Assembly (NCBI GenBank): GCA_900768425.1
Contig: CAAGCR010000023.1
Span: 1 to 18,178, forward strand
Reading direction: 5' to 3'
Length of the DNA: 18,178 nt
From: Clostridia bacterium
GTDB taxonomy: Bacteria > Bacillota > Clostridia > Christensenellales > UBA1242
The translations under genes were made by a program, and so were the position numbers. This document shows positions 1 to 6,606 of the stretch, in pieces (position 1 is the first letter of the stretch; each line of letters begins with the position of its first letter). The notes under the pieces are model-generated. The model was not told where the DNA came from. It saw only the letters and a list, made by a program, of their open reading frames with translations, and did not search any database.

Positions 1-15
1 AAACAAGTTTTGAAA

Positions 16-43
16 TCCAGCTCCCCTCGAGCTCGGGAGCAAA
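16..43. repeat. Partial copy of GC-rich palindromic repeat
   Basis: GCTCCC (20-25) and GGGAGC (35-40) form an inverted repeat around a CTCGAG-containing centre, flanked by CA on the left and AAAA on the right. The same CAGCTCCCCT...GGGAGCAAA frame occurs at 1489-1510, so this looks like one end of the same dispersed element. It is conspicuous because the surroundings are strongly AT-rich. Family assignment is inference from two partial copies. Confidence 0.5.
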
Positions 44-99
44 AACTTTAGGTTATAACTTGATTTTCTAATTAGACAATAATTCATCAGTCTTTATTT

Positions 100-174
100 A
101 TCATTGTTGCGATAGCAACACAACCTTATTTCAACATTGTTCAGTCATCAATCATCATTGTTGCGATAGCAACA
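100..174. repeat. Two identical 21-bp hairpin repeats
   Basis: An identical 21-bp sequence occurs at 100-120 and 154-174, a spacing of 54 bp. Each copy holds a perfect stem TGTTGC/GCAACA around a GATA loop (105-120 and 159-174). The second copy abuts the stop codon of the minus-strand galE gene at 175. Neither is followed by a convincing T tract on the minus strand, so they are listed as repeats; a role at the 3' end of the galE mRNA is possible but not shown. Confidence 0.7.
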
Positions 175-1170
175 TTATTTATTGTTTTTTTCAAAGTTAT
201 AACTGCTTTCGCACATATCTTTTAGGGTGCGGGTGGCTTTAAAGTTTAATTCTTTTTCGGCTTTTTCTGGTGATGCATAGCAGACATCAATATCGCCCGG
301 TCTTCTTGGGGCAAATTCGTATTTTACTAGGTTGCCACAAACATCGTTAAAGGTATTTACAATTTCTAAAACTGAGTAGCCTGTTCCTGTGCCTAAATTG
401 TATATTACTAGTCCTGGTGCGGTTTCTAGTTTTTTTAGAGCTTTTACATGTCCTTGTGCCAAATCACAAACATGGATATAATCTCTAACACCAGTGCCAT
501 CTTTTGTTGGGTAGTCGTTGCCGAATATATTTAAGTGGTCAAGTTTTCCCGTTGCCACTTTCGTAATATATGGCATTAGGTTATTTGGAATACCATTTGG
601 GTCTTCACCGATTAAGCCACTTGGATGTGCACCGATAGGATTAAAGTAACGCAAAATTGCAATATTTAGTGATTTATCCGCATTTTGGACATCTTTTAAA
701 ATTTCTTCTATAAACAATTTTGTTCTGCCATAAGGATTTGCAGCCGAAACAGGAAAATCTTCATAAATTGGCATAGTTTTTGCTCTACCATAAACAGTTG
801 CAGATGAACTAAACACAAAATTTTTGCAGTCAAACTCGTGCATAACTTGAAGTAGTGCTATTGTGCAATTTATGTTGTTATCATAATAATCTAATGGTTT
901 TTCAACGGACTCGCCTACCGCCTTATAGCCGGCAAAATGCATAACGGCTGATATATCGTTTTCGGTAAAAATTCTTCTTAATAATTCTTTATCTTGGACA
1001 TCACCTTTATAGAACTTTATTGGCGAACCTGTAATTTGTTCTAATTTATCTAAGGTTTCAATTTTGCTATTGGACAAGTTATCAATAATAACCACATCGT
1101 AACCCGCCTCACAAAGTTCTACCGCAGTATGTGAACCTATGTAACCTAATCCACCTGTTAATAAAATCAT
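175..1170 (-). CDS. galE: UDP-glucose 4-epimerase
   Basis: Interconverts UDP-glucose and UDP-galactose using tightly bound NAD (Leloir pathway; also supplies UDP-galactose for envelope glycans) in the cytoplasm. The 331-residue protein has the normal family length. The N-terminal Rossmann glycine motif GGLGYIGSH (residues 6-14) binds NAD. The short-chain dehydrogenase catalytic set is visible as SSSATVYG (121-128) and Tyr147-x-x-x-Lys151 in PYGRTK. RYFNPIGAHPSG (174-185) and the C-terminal substrate-binding segment PRRPGDIDVCYA (288-299) are typical of GalE. The ATG start follows AAAAGGA at a good distance. No other sugar-nucleotide gene is adjacent, so the destination of the galactose is not visible, although a glycosyltransferase lies about 3 kb away on the same strand. 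Confidence 0.96.
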   Translation of the reverse strand: MILLTGGLGYIGSHTAVELCEAGYDVVIIDNLSNSKIETLDKLEQITGSPIKFYKGDVQDKELLRRIFTENDISAVMHFAGYKAVGESVEKPLDYYDNNINCTIALLQVMHEFDCKNFVFSSSATVYGRAKTMPIYEDFPVSAANPYGRTKLFIEEILKDVQNADKSLNIAILRYFNPIGAHPSGLIGEDPNGIPNNLMPYITKVATGKLDHLNIFGNDYPTKDGTGVRDYIHVCDLAQGHVKALKKLETAPGLVIYNLGTGTGYSVLEIVNTFNDVCGNLVKYEFAPRRPGDIDVCYASPEKAEKELNFKATRTLKDMCESSYNFEKNNK

Positions 1171-1454
1171 AAATCATATTCCTTTTAATTTTTCAATCTG
1201 ATAACCTTTGTGATTATGTTTTTATTGCACATAATCTCACTGTCGTTAATATTGTATGATTTTATTAAAATTATTACAAACAAAAATGAGTCTTTTTAAA
1301 CAAAATTTTTATTGGCAGCCCAATATAAAATTTTTATTATATTACAAATTAATGTGGAGTTTAATTGGGCGAAGTAAACAACTTGCCAAGATTATCTTAA
1401 AACATATGTATGTAACAAAACAAATTTTTGTAGTGGCTCAAATATTTTTTAATA

Positions 1455-1512
1455 GGCAGGGAAACCCCTCAGTCACGCATTTGCGTGACAGCTCCCCTGG
1501 CAGGGAGCAAAG
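1455..1512. repeat. GC-rich double-hairpin dispersed repeat
   Basis: Two hairpins sit back to back: GTCACGC (1472-1478) with GCGTGAC (1483-1489) around ATTT, then GCTCCC (1491-1496) with GGGAGC (1503-1508). The frame GGCAGGG..AACCCCTCAGTC..GACAGCTCCCC..GGGAGC resembles dispersed palindromic repeats I recognise from other Clostridia genomes, where the first hairpin varies and the flanks are conserved; that recognition is from memory. A partial second copy lies at 16-43. The GC content is far above the surroundings. Confidence 0.65.
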
Positions 1513-1595
1513 GCTGGTGATTGCTTAAAGTTTAGTAATATTGCAAAAGTTTGTTATAACTCAAAATAAAATATATTAAAAATTAATCAACAACC

Positions 1596-1738
1596 GCAAG
1601 ACATTGTCTTGCACTTCACCGCAAACAATTTATTGTTTGTTCACTGCGAGATGTAATCTCGTTCACTGCAAAATACAATGGTATTTTGTTCACTTTTTAT
1701 TTTTCCCGTTCACTGCAAGCACAATGTGCTTGTTCACT
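1596..1738. repeat. Array of five different hairpins with constant TTCACTG linker
   Basis: Five perfect inverted repeats follow one another: 1596-1612 (GCAAGAC/GTCTTGC, loop ATT), 1622-1639 (CAAACAAT/ATTGTTTG, loop TT), 1647-1661 (CGAGAT/ATCTCG, loop GTA), 1669-1688 (CAAAATAC/GTATTTTG, loop AATG) and 1716-1732 (CAAGCAC/GTGCTTG, loop AAT). All stems differ, yet most joints carry the same linker TTCACTG (1641-1646, 1662-1668, 1709-1715) or a variant (ACTTCACCG at 1613-1621; TTCACT at 1689-1694 and 1733-1738). A T-rich insertion at 1695-1708 separates units four and five. The array starts 18 bp beyond the stop of the minus-strand DUF378 gene, so it may be transcribed as its 3' UTR. Confidence 0.85.
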
Positions 1739-1756
1739 ATTGCGTTCATCACTCTT

Positions 1757-2110
1757 TTAACTTAATATATCTTTATGGTTATTGGTGGTGGTTGTGTTTG
1801 AATAATTGGGTGGGACTATGTTGTGATTAATGTTTGCGGGAGTAATATTTGTGTTTGGTTGTTGATTATAGATATAACCATCATTTTTATGAGATTTTTT
1901 TCTATCATATATTTTTATGTTGCCTTTATATTTAAAAGTCATAAATATAAAATATAAAGTTGCAATGCCTATACATATGTAGATAAGGCGAGAAAATATG
2001 CTTGCTTGCGTTCCAAAAAAACCTGCGATAAAATCGTATTGCAAAAAGCCAATACTTGCCCAATTTAGTCCACCAACAATTAAAATTAAAATTGCTAATA
2101 AATTCATCAT
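1757..2110 (-). CDS. DUF378 family small membrane protein
   Basis: A 117-residue protein with two membrane segments (about residues 3-22 and 39-58) separated by a short loop. The signature IVGGLNWASIGFLQYDFIAG (11-30) followed by FFG and SRLIYICIGIATLY (40-53) matches the DUF378 (YuzA-like) family, whose function is unknown. The family proteins I know end soon after the second helix; this one carries a 55-residue hydrophilic tail rich in Asn, Thr and Pro (63-117), which is probably disordered. Two consecutive ATG codons compete as start; AAAAGGA lies 10 nt before the first, so either is possible. It appears monocistronic, with a hairpin array just past its stop. Membrane topology is inferred from hydrophobicity only. 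Confidence 0.8.
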   Translation of the reverse strand: MMNLLAILILIVGGLNWASIGFLQYDFIAGFFGTQASIFSRLIYICIGIATLYFIFMTFKYKGNIKIYDRKKSHKNDGYIYNQQPNTNITPANINHNIVPPNYSNTTTTNNHKDILS

Positions 2111-2623
2111 ATATTTTTATTCCTTTTAATTATTTTTGTATTTTTAATAATTTTTCTGTATTTTTAAATATTTTATTATTTTTTTAGTTATTTTTTACAA
2201 TTTTTACATATCGTTTGCACACTCAAAGGACAATAAATATTTAAAAAAAATACAAGTTTTAGGTTCTTCCAAAGATTTAATTTTTTACTTTATATTTGTG
2301 TTGTCTTTTTTAAATAAGTGCAAAACTTAACTGTCACAGAATTTAAAATCATAAATAAATTTACTCCATATAATTTGTTTTTAATTGATTATTTTTTGCA
2401 TATGTTTTTCACAAAATAGAATAAACCTTGTAATACTACTTTTTCTTATGTTTATAAAATTATTTTTATTTTGTAAATCTAATATAAAATGACTACATTA
2501 TAGTTTAAATAAACCTTTGTTGCTGGCAAGATTTAATTTGGACTATTTGAAAAAATTTCCGATAATGCAAAAAAAATCTCTTTTGATTAGTTTAACCAAA
2601 AAAGATTTTTTTAATTATATTTT
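2111..2623. other. AT-rich intergenic region, no gene seen
   Basis: About 510 bp between the AAA+ gene and the DUF378 gene. It is extremely A/T-rich, with homopolymeric T and A runs and no open frame of useful length on either strand. Apart from the terminator-like hairpin at 2571-2611 that ends the AAA+ gene and the ribosome binding site of the DUF378 gene, I see no recognisable RNA gene or repeat. A promoter for the DUF378 gene should lie in the 2120-2300 part, but no pair of boxes stands out. Confidence 0.6.
2571..2611 (-). terminator. Terminator of the AAA+ gene
   Basis: An inverted repeat of AAAAAATCTCTTTT (2571-2584) and AAAAAAGATTTTTT (2598-2611) with one mismatch and a 13-nt loop lies 13 bp beyond the AAA+ stop codon. 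On the minus strand the stem ends in a run of T. The stem is A/T-rich and so not very stable. Confidence 0.55.
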
Positions 2624-4303
2624 TTATTTTTCGTTTGTTTTATTATTTTTGTTATTATCTTCCAAGTAGTCACTCAATTTTATGCCATTTGCTGTTATTA
2701 AAATTGATTTATCTTTGGGTTTATTTTTTATTACAAATTTTGCAACCGGTGCTATTAGCTTTTTTTGTATTGATTTTTTAATATCTCTTGCGCCAAACAA
2801 ATCTGTGTTTGCATCATAGATAATTTTGTTTAAAAGGCTTTCATCATAATTTAGGGTCAAACCTATATCGGCGTTGTTTCTATTAAACGCATCAATTTGC
2901 TTTTGCAAGAAAAATTTTTGTGCAATTTGCTTACAAGCATCTTTTGTTAAATGTTTATATTCAAGCACTTCTTGAAATCTGCCGACTATTTCTTTTCTTA
3001 GCCCTTCATTATTATTGGTTAGTTTTCTTAAATAATCTTCATCATTATTTGCTACATATTCTGTTAAATTTGTTGTGCAAAATATAACTGTATCTTTTAA
3101 AGAAATAACTTTGCCACGAGCATTGATAAACTCGCCTTCATCTAGCATACGCATTAAAATATCTAAGCATTCTCGGTCGGCTTTTTCAATCTCATCAAAC
3201 AAAAGTACACATTGTGGATTATCTTCAATAAAGTCACAAAAAGCAACACGATCACCATAGCCAACATAGTTTGGAGAAGCACCTAAAAGTCTTGATATAT
3301 CTGCTCTAGACTTAAAGGTTGTCATATCTACGGTAAAGATTTTATCATTAAAGCAAAGTTTTGCAACCGCTTTGGCTGTTTCTGTTTTTCCGACACCGGT
3401 AGGTCCGGTCATTAAAAATGTTGCGACCGGTTCTTTATCTGACCTAAACCCAACCATTGAGCCTAAAATTTTGTCAACAACTTTTTCTGTGGCTTCATCT
3501 TGCCCTATGACATAGTTTTGAAGTTCTGTTATTTTAGACCAATCTTCGTTTTCGCGGGCTGGTTGCAATTCGTATCCGTTTGAGGTCGTGACTTGATTTT
3601 CCATTTTAATTTTAGGACGATTTTTAAAGTAATTCATTGCATAAGATATTCGCCCATCATTGCTCTCGCTCAAATATTTAAAAATCTGATTTCTTATTTT
3701 TTCGGCATTAATTTTGCCTTTTGTAACATATTTTTCTACAACTTTCTTATAGTCCGATTGTGCATCGTTTAAAGAATAAATTTGGTCAATTAATGCTTCA
3801 AATGCCTTTTGTTTTTTTGTCGAAATCTTTATATCGTTTTTAATATAAAAACTATCTGTCAGTTTTTTTAAATCATCAAAATCATTTGAGATAGCACCTA
3901 TAAACATTTTTGAGTAAGAAAAACTATAATCTTCAATATTTTTACAATTACGGCTATCTGTACCAACAATCTTTTTTACTAAATCCGGTTGTTTTTTACT
4001 TAAATTATATATATCTTTAAAAATAATATTTTCATTAAAGTTTTGATACAAAAATCTATCTACCGAATTGGTATTTGCAAATATTTGATATAGACCATAA
4101 GCCAAATCATCAAAATTAAAACCCATATTGCAATAAAGCATAGCAAAGACATCTAAAAATGACACATTATTTTCTTTATCTTGCAACTCTTCAACTAGTC
4201 CACAAACCATAGTTGCGAAAAGAAAATCACCAAACGTACGGTCACTGACAAAGTTTGGTGTATCTCCTTTATATGCTGTTTTATAAATATACTCTAAATT
4301 CAT
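2624..4303 (-). CDS. Single-ring Clp/Hsp100-type AAA+ ATPase
   Basis: The C-terminal 300 residues are a Clp D2-type AAA+ module of a protein-remodelling ATPase: Walker A GPTGVGKT (300-307), aromatic pore loop in GASPNYVGYG (341-350, Tyr346), Walker B VLLFDEIEKA (366-375), sensor 1 in CTTNL (409-413), a candidate arginine finger in GRF (Arg442), and sensor 2 GARD (504-507) in the C-terminal Clp D2-small domain. Unlike ClpA, ClpB or ClpC there is no recognisable Clp-N repeat and no first ATPase ring; residues 1-250 are an unrecognised acidic/aromatic domain. No IGF/IGL ClpP-docking loop is visible after sensor 1, so coupling to ClpP looks unlikely. The start has no clear Shine-Dalgarno. It lies 52 bp after a glycosyltransferase gene on the same strand and is probably co-transcribed with it. 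Substrate unknown. Confidence 0.88.
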   Translation of the reverse strand: MNLEYIYKTAYKGDTPNFVSDRTFGDFLFATMVCGLVEELQDKENNVSFLDVFAMLYCNMGFNFDDLAYGLYQIFANTNSVDRFLYQNFNENIIFKDIYNLSKKQPDLVKKIVGTDSRNCKNIEDYSFSYSKMFIGAISNDFDDLKKLTDSFYIKNDIKISTKKQKAFEALIDQIYSLNDAQSDYKKVVEKYVTKGKINAEKIRNQIFKYLSESNDGRISYAMNYFKNRPKIKMENQVTTSNGYELQPARENEDWSKITELQNYVIGQDEATEKVVDKILGSMVGFRSDKEPVATFLMTGPTGVGKTETAKAVAKLCFNDKIFTVDMTTFKSRADISRLLGASPNYVGYGDRVAFCDFIEDNPQCVLLFDEIEKADRECLDILMRMLDEGEFINARGKVISLKDTVIFCTTNLTEYVANNDEDYLRKLTNNNEGLRKEIVGRFQEVLEYKHLTKDACKQIAQKFFLQKQIDAFNRNNADIGLTLNYDESLLNKIIYDANTDLFGARDIKKSIQKKLIAPVAKFVIKNKPKDKSILITANGIKLSDYLEDNNKNNKTNEK

Positions 4304-4355
4304 AGAGTTTATTTTAACATAGTTGTTTGATAATTACAATACACAAATTGCAAAT

Positions 4356-5525
4356 TTATTCAGACATTTCTTGTTCTTGTTTGAATTGTTGTTTTGTGGT
4401 GTATGTATCTAACATCATTTGCTCCATACGTTTCATACAGTCTTCTTGATCATAACATATGGCACTATTTATATATTTTTCTTCACATTCTGCTTTTGCT
4501 TCCGGATGGTCTATGAAATAATCTATAACTCTTGCCAAATCTTTTGGATTACGGTTTTTATAAACACATCTATCATCAACAGCAAAACCTTTTGTTGCAC
4601 TTAGGCGAGAGTCGGAAACTATGGTCAACTTGCCACAACATATTGCCTCTAAACACGCAATGCCTTCAAGTTCGGCCTCTGCTGTGTGAACATACATATC
4701 ACTGTAATTAATTACATCAATAACTTCTTCTCTGCCGAAAAATTTTAGCACCGGTGGCACAGCACATTTTTTCGCTAATTTTTGATAATATTTACCTTTT
4801 ACACCTTGTCCTGCCAAAATGATTTGTAACTTATCTTTATAACGAGAATAATTAACCGCTTTTAAAAGAGTATCCTGCGACTTTTCACGAGCGTATCTAC
4901 CAATCATTAAAAGCACAATTTTGTCTTTATATTCTTCCGGTTTTGGCACTTCTCTTTTTTTAACATAAGAATGCACACCATTAGAAATTACATAGCCATT
5001 GGTTGTTCTTTTGATATTACTTTCAAACACATCACGGATAAATTGTGTAGGATAATGAATGGCGTCAACATATCTATACATTTTTTTGTATATGATTTTG
5101 TACACCATATGATTAATGGGTTTAATTTTGTTTATTTTAAAATAGCAAGTTAGATTTTCTGCTTGCATATGAAAACCAGCAGTTATTGGCAAACCTTTCC
5201 CTCTTGCAATTTTGCATGTAGCCATACCAAGAGCAAGTGGCACCATTATATGAACCAAGTCTACTCCTTCTAAGGCTTCTTCTATAATTTTTTTAACAGG
5301 CTTTGCAAGTGTTACGCCAACTTTTTTAACATAGGCATTTAATAGTTTACCAAAATTATAATTTGGAACTACGTAATAACCTTCTTTTCCTTTTTTGTCG
5401 GCATCACCACATAAAATTCTAACAGTATGCCCTTGTGCTTTTAAAAATCTTATTAGATTCATTGCTGCAATGGTAGTGCCGTTATTCTCCTCTCCTAAAA
5501 CATCACAAACTACGGTGATTGTCAT
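4356..5525 (-). CDS. GT4-family glycosyltransferase
   Basis: A 389-residue GT-B fold enzyme that would move a sugar from a nucleotide donor to a lipid or glycan acceptor at the cytoplasmic face of the membrane. The N-terminal domain starts MTITVVCDVLGEENNGTT, with the glycine-containing loop typical of GT4, and has FHMQAENLT (118-126). The donor domain starts near residue 203 (IVLLMIGRYAREKSQDTLL) and carries the retaining-GT4 EX7E pattern at Glu285 and Glu293 (EAELEGIACLE). No signal peptide or transmembrane helix is seen. The ATG follows AAGGAG. The AAA+ gene comes 52 bp downstream. Diacylglycerol glucosyltransferases and cell-wall or capsule transferases share this architecture, so donor and acceptor cannot be assigned. 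Confidence 0.9.
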   Translation of the reverse strand: MTITVVCDVLGEENNGTTIAAMNLIRFLKAQGHTVRILCGDADKKGKEGYYVVPNYNFGKLLNAYVKKVGVTLAKPVKKIIEEALEGVDLVHIMVPLALGMATCKIARGKGLPITAGFHMQAENLTCYFKINKIKPINHMVYKIIYKKMYRYVDAIHYPTQFIRDVFESNIKRTTNGYVISNGVHSYVKKREVPKPEEYKDKIVLLMIGRYAREKSQDTLLKAVNYSRYKDKLQIILAGQGVKGKYYQKLAKKCAVPPVLKFFGREEVIDVINYSDMYVHTAEAELEGIACLEAICCGKLTIVSDSRLSATKGFAVDDRCVYKNRNPKDLARVIDYFIDHPEAKAECEEKYINSAICYDQEDCMKRMEQMMLDTYTTKQQFKQEQEMSE

Positions 5526-5548
5526 AAAAACTCCTTTTTGTTAAAAAA

Positions 5549-5577
5549 TTGACAAATTATTTTATAAATGCTATTCT
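5549..5577 (+). promoter_or_regulatory. Candidate plus-strand promoter
   Basis: TTGACA (5549-5554), a 17-bp spacer and TATTCT (5572-5577). The -35 is consensus and the -10 matches at 4 of 6 positions. Transcription would run through the cloverleaf-like element at 5651-5717 and, if it continues, into the acyltransferase-like gene at 5843, giving a leader of about 260 nt. In so AT-rich a background chance matches are common. Confidence 0.45.
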
Positions 5578-5650
5578 TACTACAAATTTGAATTTTCGCA
5601 CGTTTTGTATGAGAGTTTACTTACAAGCAAAACTGATGCTCTTTCAAACA

Positions 5651-5717
5651 GGAAGTGCAAAATTTATTTTGCGAGTGCGTTGGCACAAATTTTGAACTCG
5701 TTTCAAAATTTACTTCC
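5651..5717. repeat. Cloverleaf-like nested palindrome element A
   Basis: An outer stem GGAAGT (5651-5656) / ACTTCC (5712-5717) encloses three consecutive hairpins: GCAAAAT/ATTTTGC (5657-5672), GTGC/GCAC around GTTG (5675-5686) and AAATTTTGAA/TTCAAAATTT around a 5-nt loop (5687-5711). Only two bases (5673-5674) lie outside a hairpin inside the outer stem. AAC (5647-5649) and GTT (5718-5720) could extend the outer stem past a bulged A. Arm lengths do not fit a tRNA. Confidence 0.7.
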
Positions 5718-5842
5718 GTTAGTTCAAGAATATATTGTGTAAAAAATTTTTTTAGTATTCAAATGTCACCACAACTTTATTAGTGACACTTTCACATAAT
5801 ACCATTTATTGACAATATTTTCAAGTTTATTTTAGGAGTCTT

Positions 5843-6424
5843 ATGTATTTTTGCGTTTTGTTTTTTTGCATTTTTGCCGTAATTGTCTTAAATCTCGCGT
5901 TTAACTTTGCGTGGATAACTGCTTTGTATATTTTAATAGGTTTTGCATCTGTTTTATTGCCTTCTCTTTTTGCCGCAATAACTATTCGTATTTTGCCTAA
6001 AAAATGGTTTAACCCTGATAGAAAAATATATAACGTTGGAGATAAAGAACGCCAATTTTTGTTAAAGATTGGCATAAAAAAATGGAAAGATAAGATACCT
6101 GAAATGGGGCAAACTGTCAACTTTAAAAAAGATAAACTTCAAGATGCCAACAATCCCGAATACATACAAAAATTTTTAGTGGAAACTTGCTATGCCGAAA
6201 GTTTGCATATTTCTTGTGCGGTTTTGGCTGTGATTTTTGCATTTGTATCTTTATTGTTTATGCCTAATATATATTTTTGGACTGTGTCTTTGCCTGTCGC
6301 TTGTGTTTATACTATTTACAACATACCATCAATACTAATTCAACGATATAACAGACCAAGATTAAAAGTTCAATTAAAACACTTGACAAAAAATAATAAT
6401 AGTGATAATATTGCCAAAGTTTAA
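5843..6424 (+). CDS. CrtO-like acyltransferase-family membrane protein
   Basis: A 193-residue protein with strongly hydrophobic segments at about 2-22, 24-46, 121-140 and 143-160. The soluble stretch carries the marks of the glycosyl-4,4'-diaponeurosporenoate acyltransferase (CrtO) family: IKKWKDKIPEMG (78-89), FLVETCYAESLHIS (111-124) and IPSILIQRYNRPRL (161-174). In staphylococci that enzyme acylates a carotenoid sugar, but no carotenoid gene is present here. Clostridial homologues are widespread and often annotated with the same name, so the substrate is better treated as unknown. The start is decided by AGGAG at 5834-5838. It is followed by greA on the same strand after 182 bp. Family call fairly secure, function not. 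Confidence 0.78.
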   Translation: MYFCVLFFCIFAVIVLNLAFNFAWITALYILIGFASVLLPSLFAAITIRILPKKWFNPDRKIYNVGDKERQFLLKIGIKKWKDKIPEMGQTVNFKKDKLQDANNPEYIQKFLVETCYAESLHISCAVLAVIFAFVSLLFMPNIYFWTVSLPVACVYTIYNIPSILIQRYNRPRLKVQLKHLTKNNNSDNIAKV

Positions 6425-6490
6425 AAAATGTATTATTTTTTGTATATTTTTTAAAAAATTATCATAAATTAAATAGCATTAATAAAATTT

Positions 6491-6505
6491 TGCGGTTCAC
6501 TCGCA
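6491..6505. repeat. Isolated short hairpin with TTCACT loop
   Basis: TGCG (6491-6494) and CGCA (6502-6505) pair around GTTCACT. The loop matches the constant linker of the hairpin array at 1596-1738, which suggests a solitary remnant of that element. The match is short and could be chance. Confidence 0.3.
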
Positions 6506-6543
6506 GACTTTTTTTAATTATTATTGCTAATTTAGTGACATTA

Positions 6544-6588
6544 TTAACATTTTACAGCAAAACTAAATATATTCTTTTAGGCTGTAAA
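6544..6588 (+). promoter_or_regulatory. greA promoter region with inverted repeat
   Basis: TTAACA (6544-6549), an 18-bp spacer and TATATT (6568-6573) form a moderate promoter. A perfect 8-bp inverted repeat, TTTACAGC (6551-6558) and GCTGTAAA (6581-6588), brackets the -10 box with 22 bp between the arms. It ends just before the AAAAGGAG site of greA. It could be an operator, or it could be incidental. Confidence 0.4.
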
Positions 6589-6606
6589 TATTAAAAGGAG
6601 AAATTT

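Larger units (their letters stand above)
1171..1756. other. Long intergenic region with repeats
   Basis: This 586-bp gap between galE and the DUF378 gene has no credible gene. An open frame on the plus strand (1256-1528) runs straight through a palindromic repeat and is judged spurious. The right half is occupied by two unusual structured elements described separately: the GC-rich palindromic repeat at 1455-1512 and the hairpin array at 1596-1738. The left part (1171-1450) is AT-rich with no recognisable signal apart from the ribosome binding site of galE. Confidence 0.7.
5526..5842. other. Divergent intergenic region with structured element
   Basis: This 317-bp gap lies between divergent genes. 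It contains a plus-strand promoter candidate (5549-5577), a cloverleaf-like element (5651-5717), a small inverted repeat TGTCAC (5764-5769) / GTGACA (5783-5788), and the AGGAG (5834-5838) site of the downstream gene. No open frame of interest lies in it. Confidence 0.6.

Noticed and set aside
154..174. Intrinsic terminator of galE
   Set aside because: The stem is only 6 bp and no T tract follows on the minus strand; it is kept as a repeat.
1256..1528. A 90-codon plus-strand open frame
   Set aside because: It has no ribosome binding site, its last third is a translation of the GC-rich palindromic repeat, and its composition is not protein-like.
1596..1738. CRISPR array
   Set aside because: The constant part is only 6-7 bp and the variable parts are perfect palindromes, not spacers. 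No cas gene is nearby.
2111..2560. Hidden small RNA or small gene in the long AT-rich gap
   Set aside because: No GC-rich structured segment, promoter pair or open frame with a ribosome binding site was found.
5651..5717. tRNA or tmRNA, because of the cloverleaf shape
   Set aside because: Arm lengths (6, 7, 4 and 10 bp), the 2-nt loop and the absence of T-loop and D-loop consensus bases do not fit a tRNA.
5783..5795. CRP/FNR-type operator (GTGA...TCAC)
   Set aside because: The half-site spacing is 5 bp, not 6, the outer bases do not match, and short palindromes are frequent in this AT-rich DNA.
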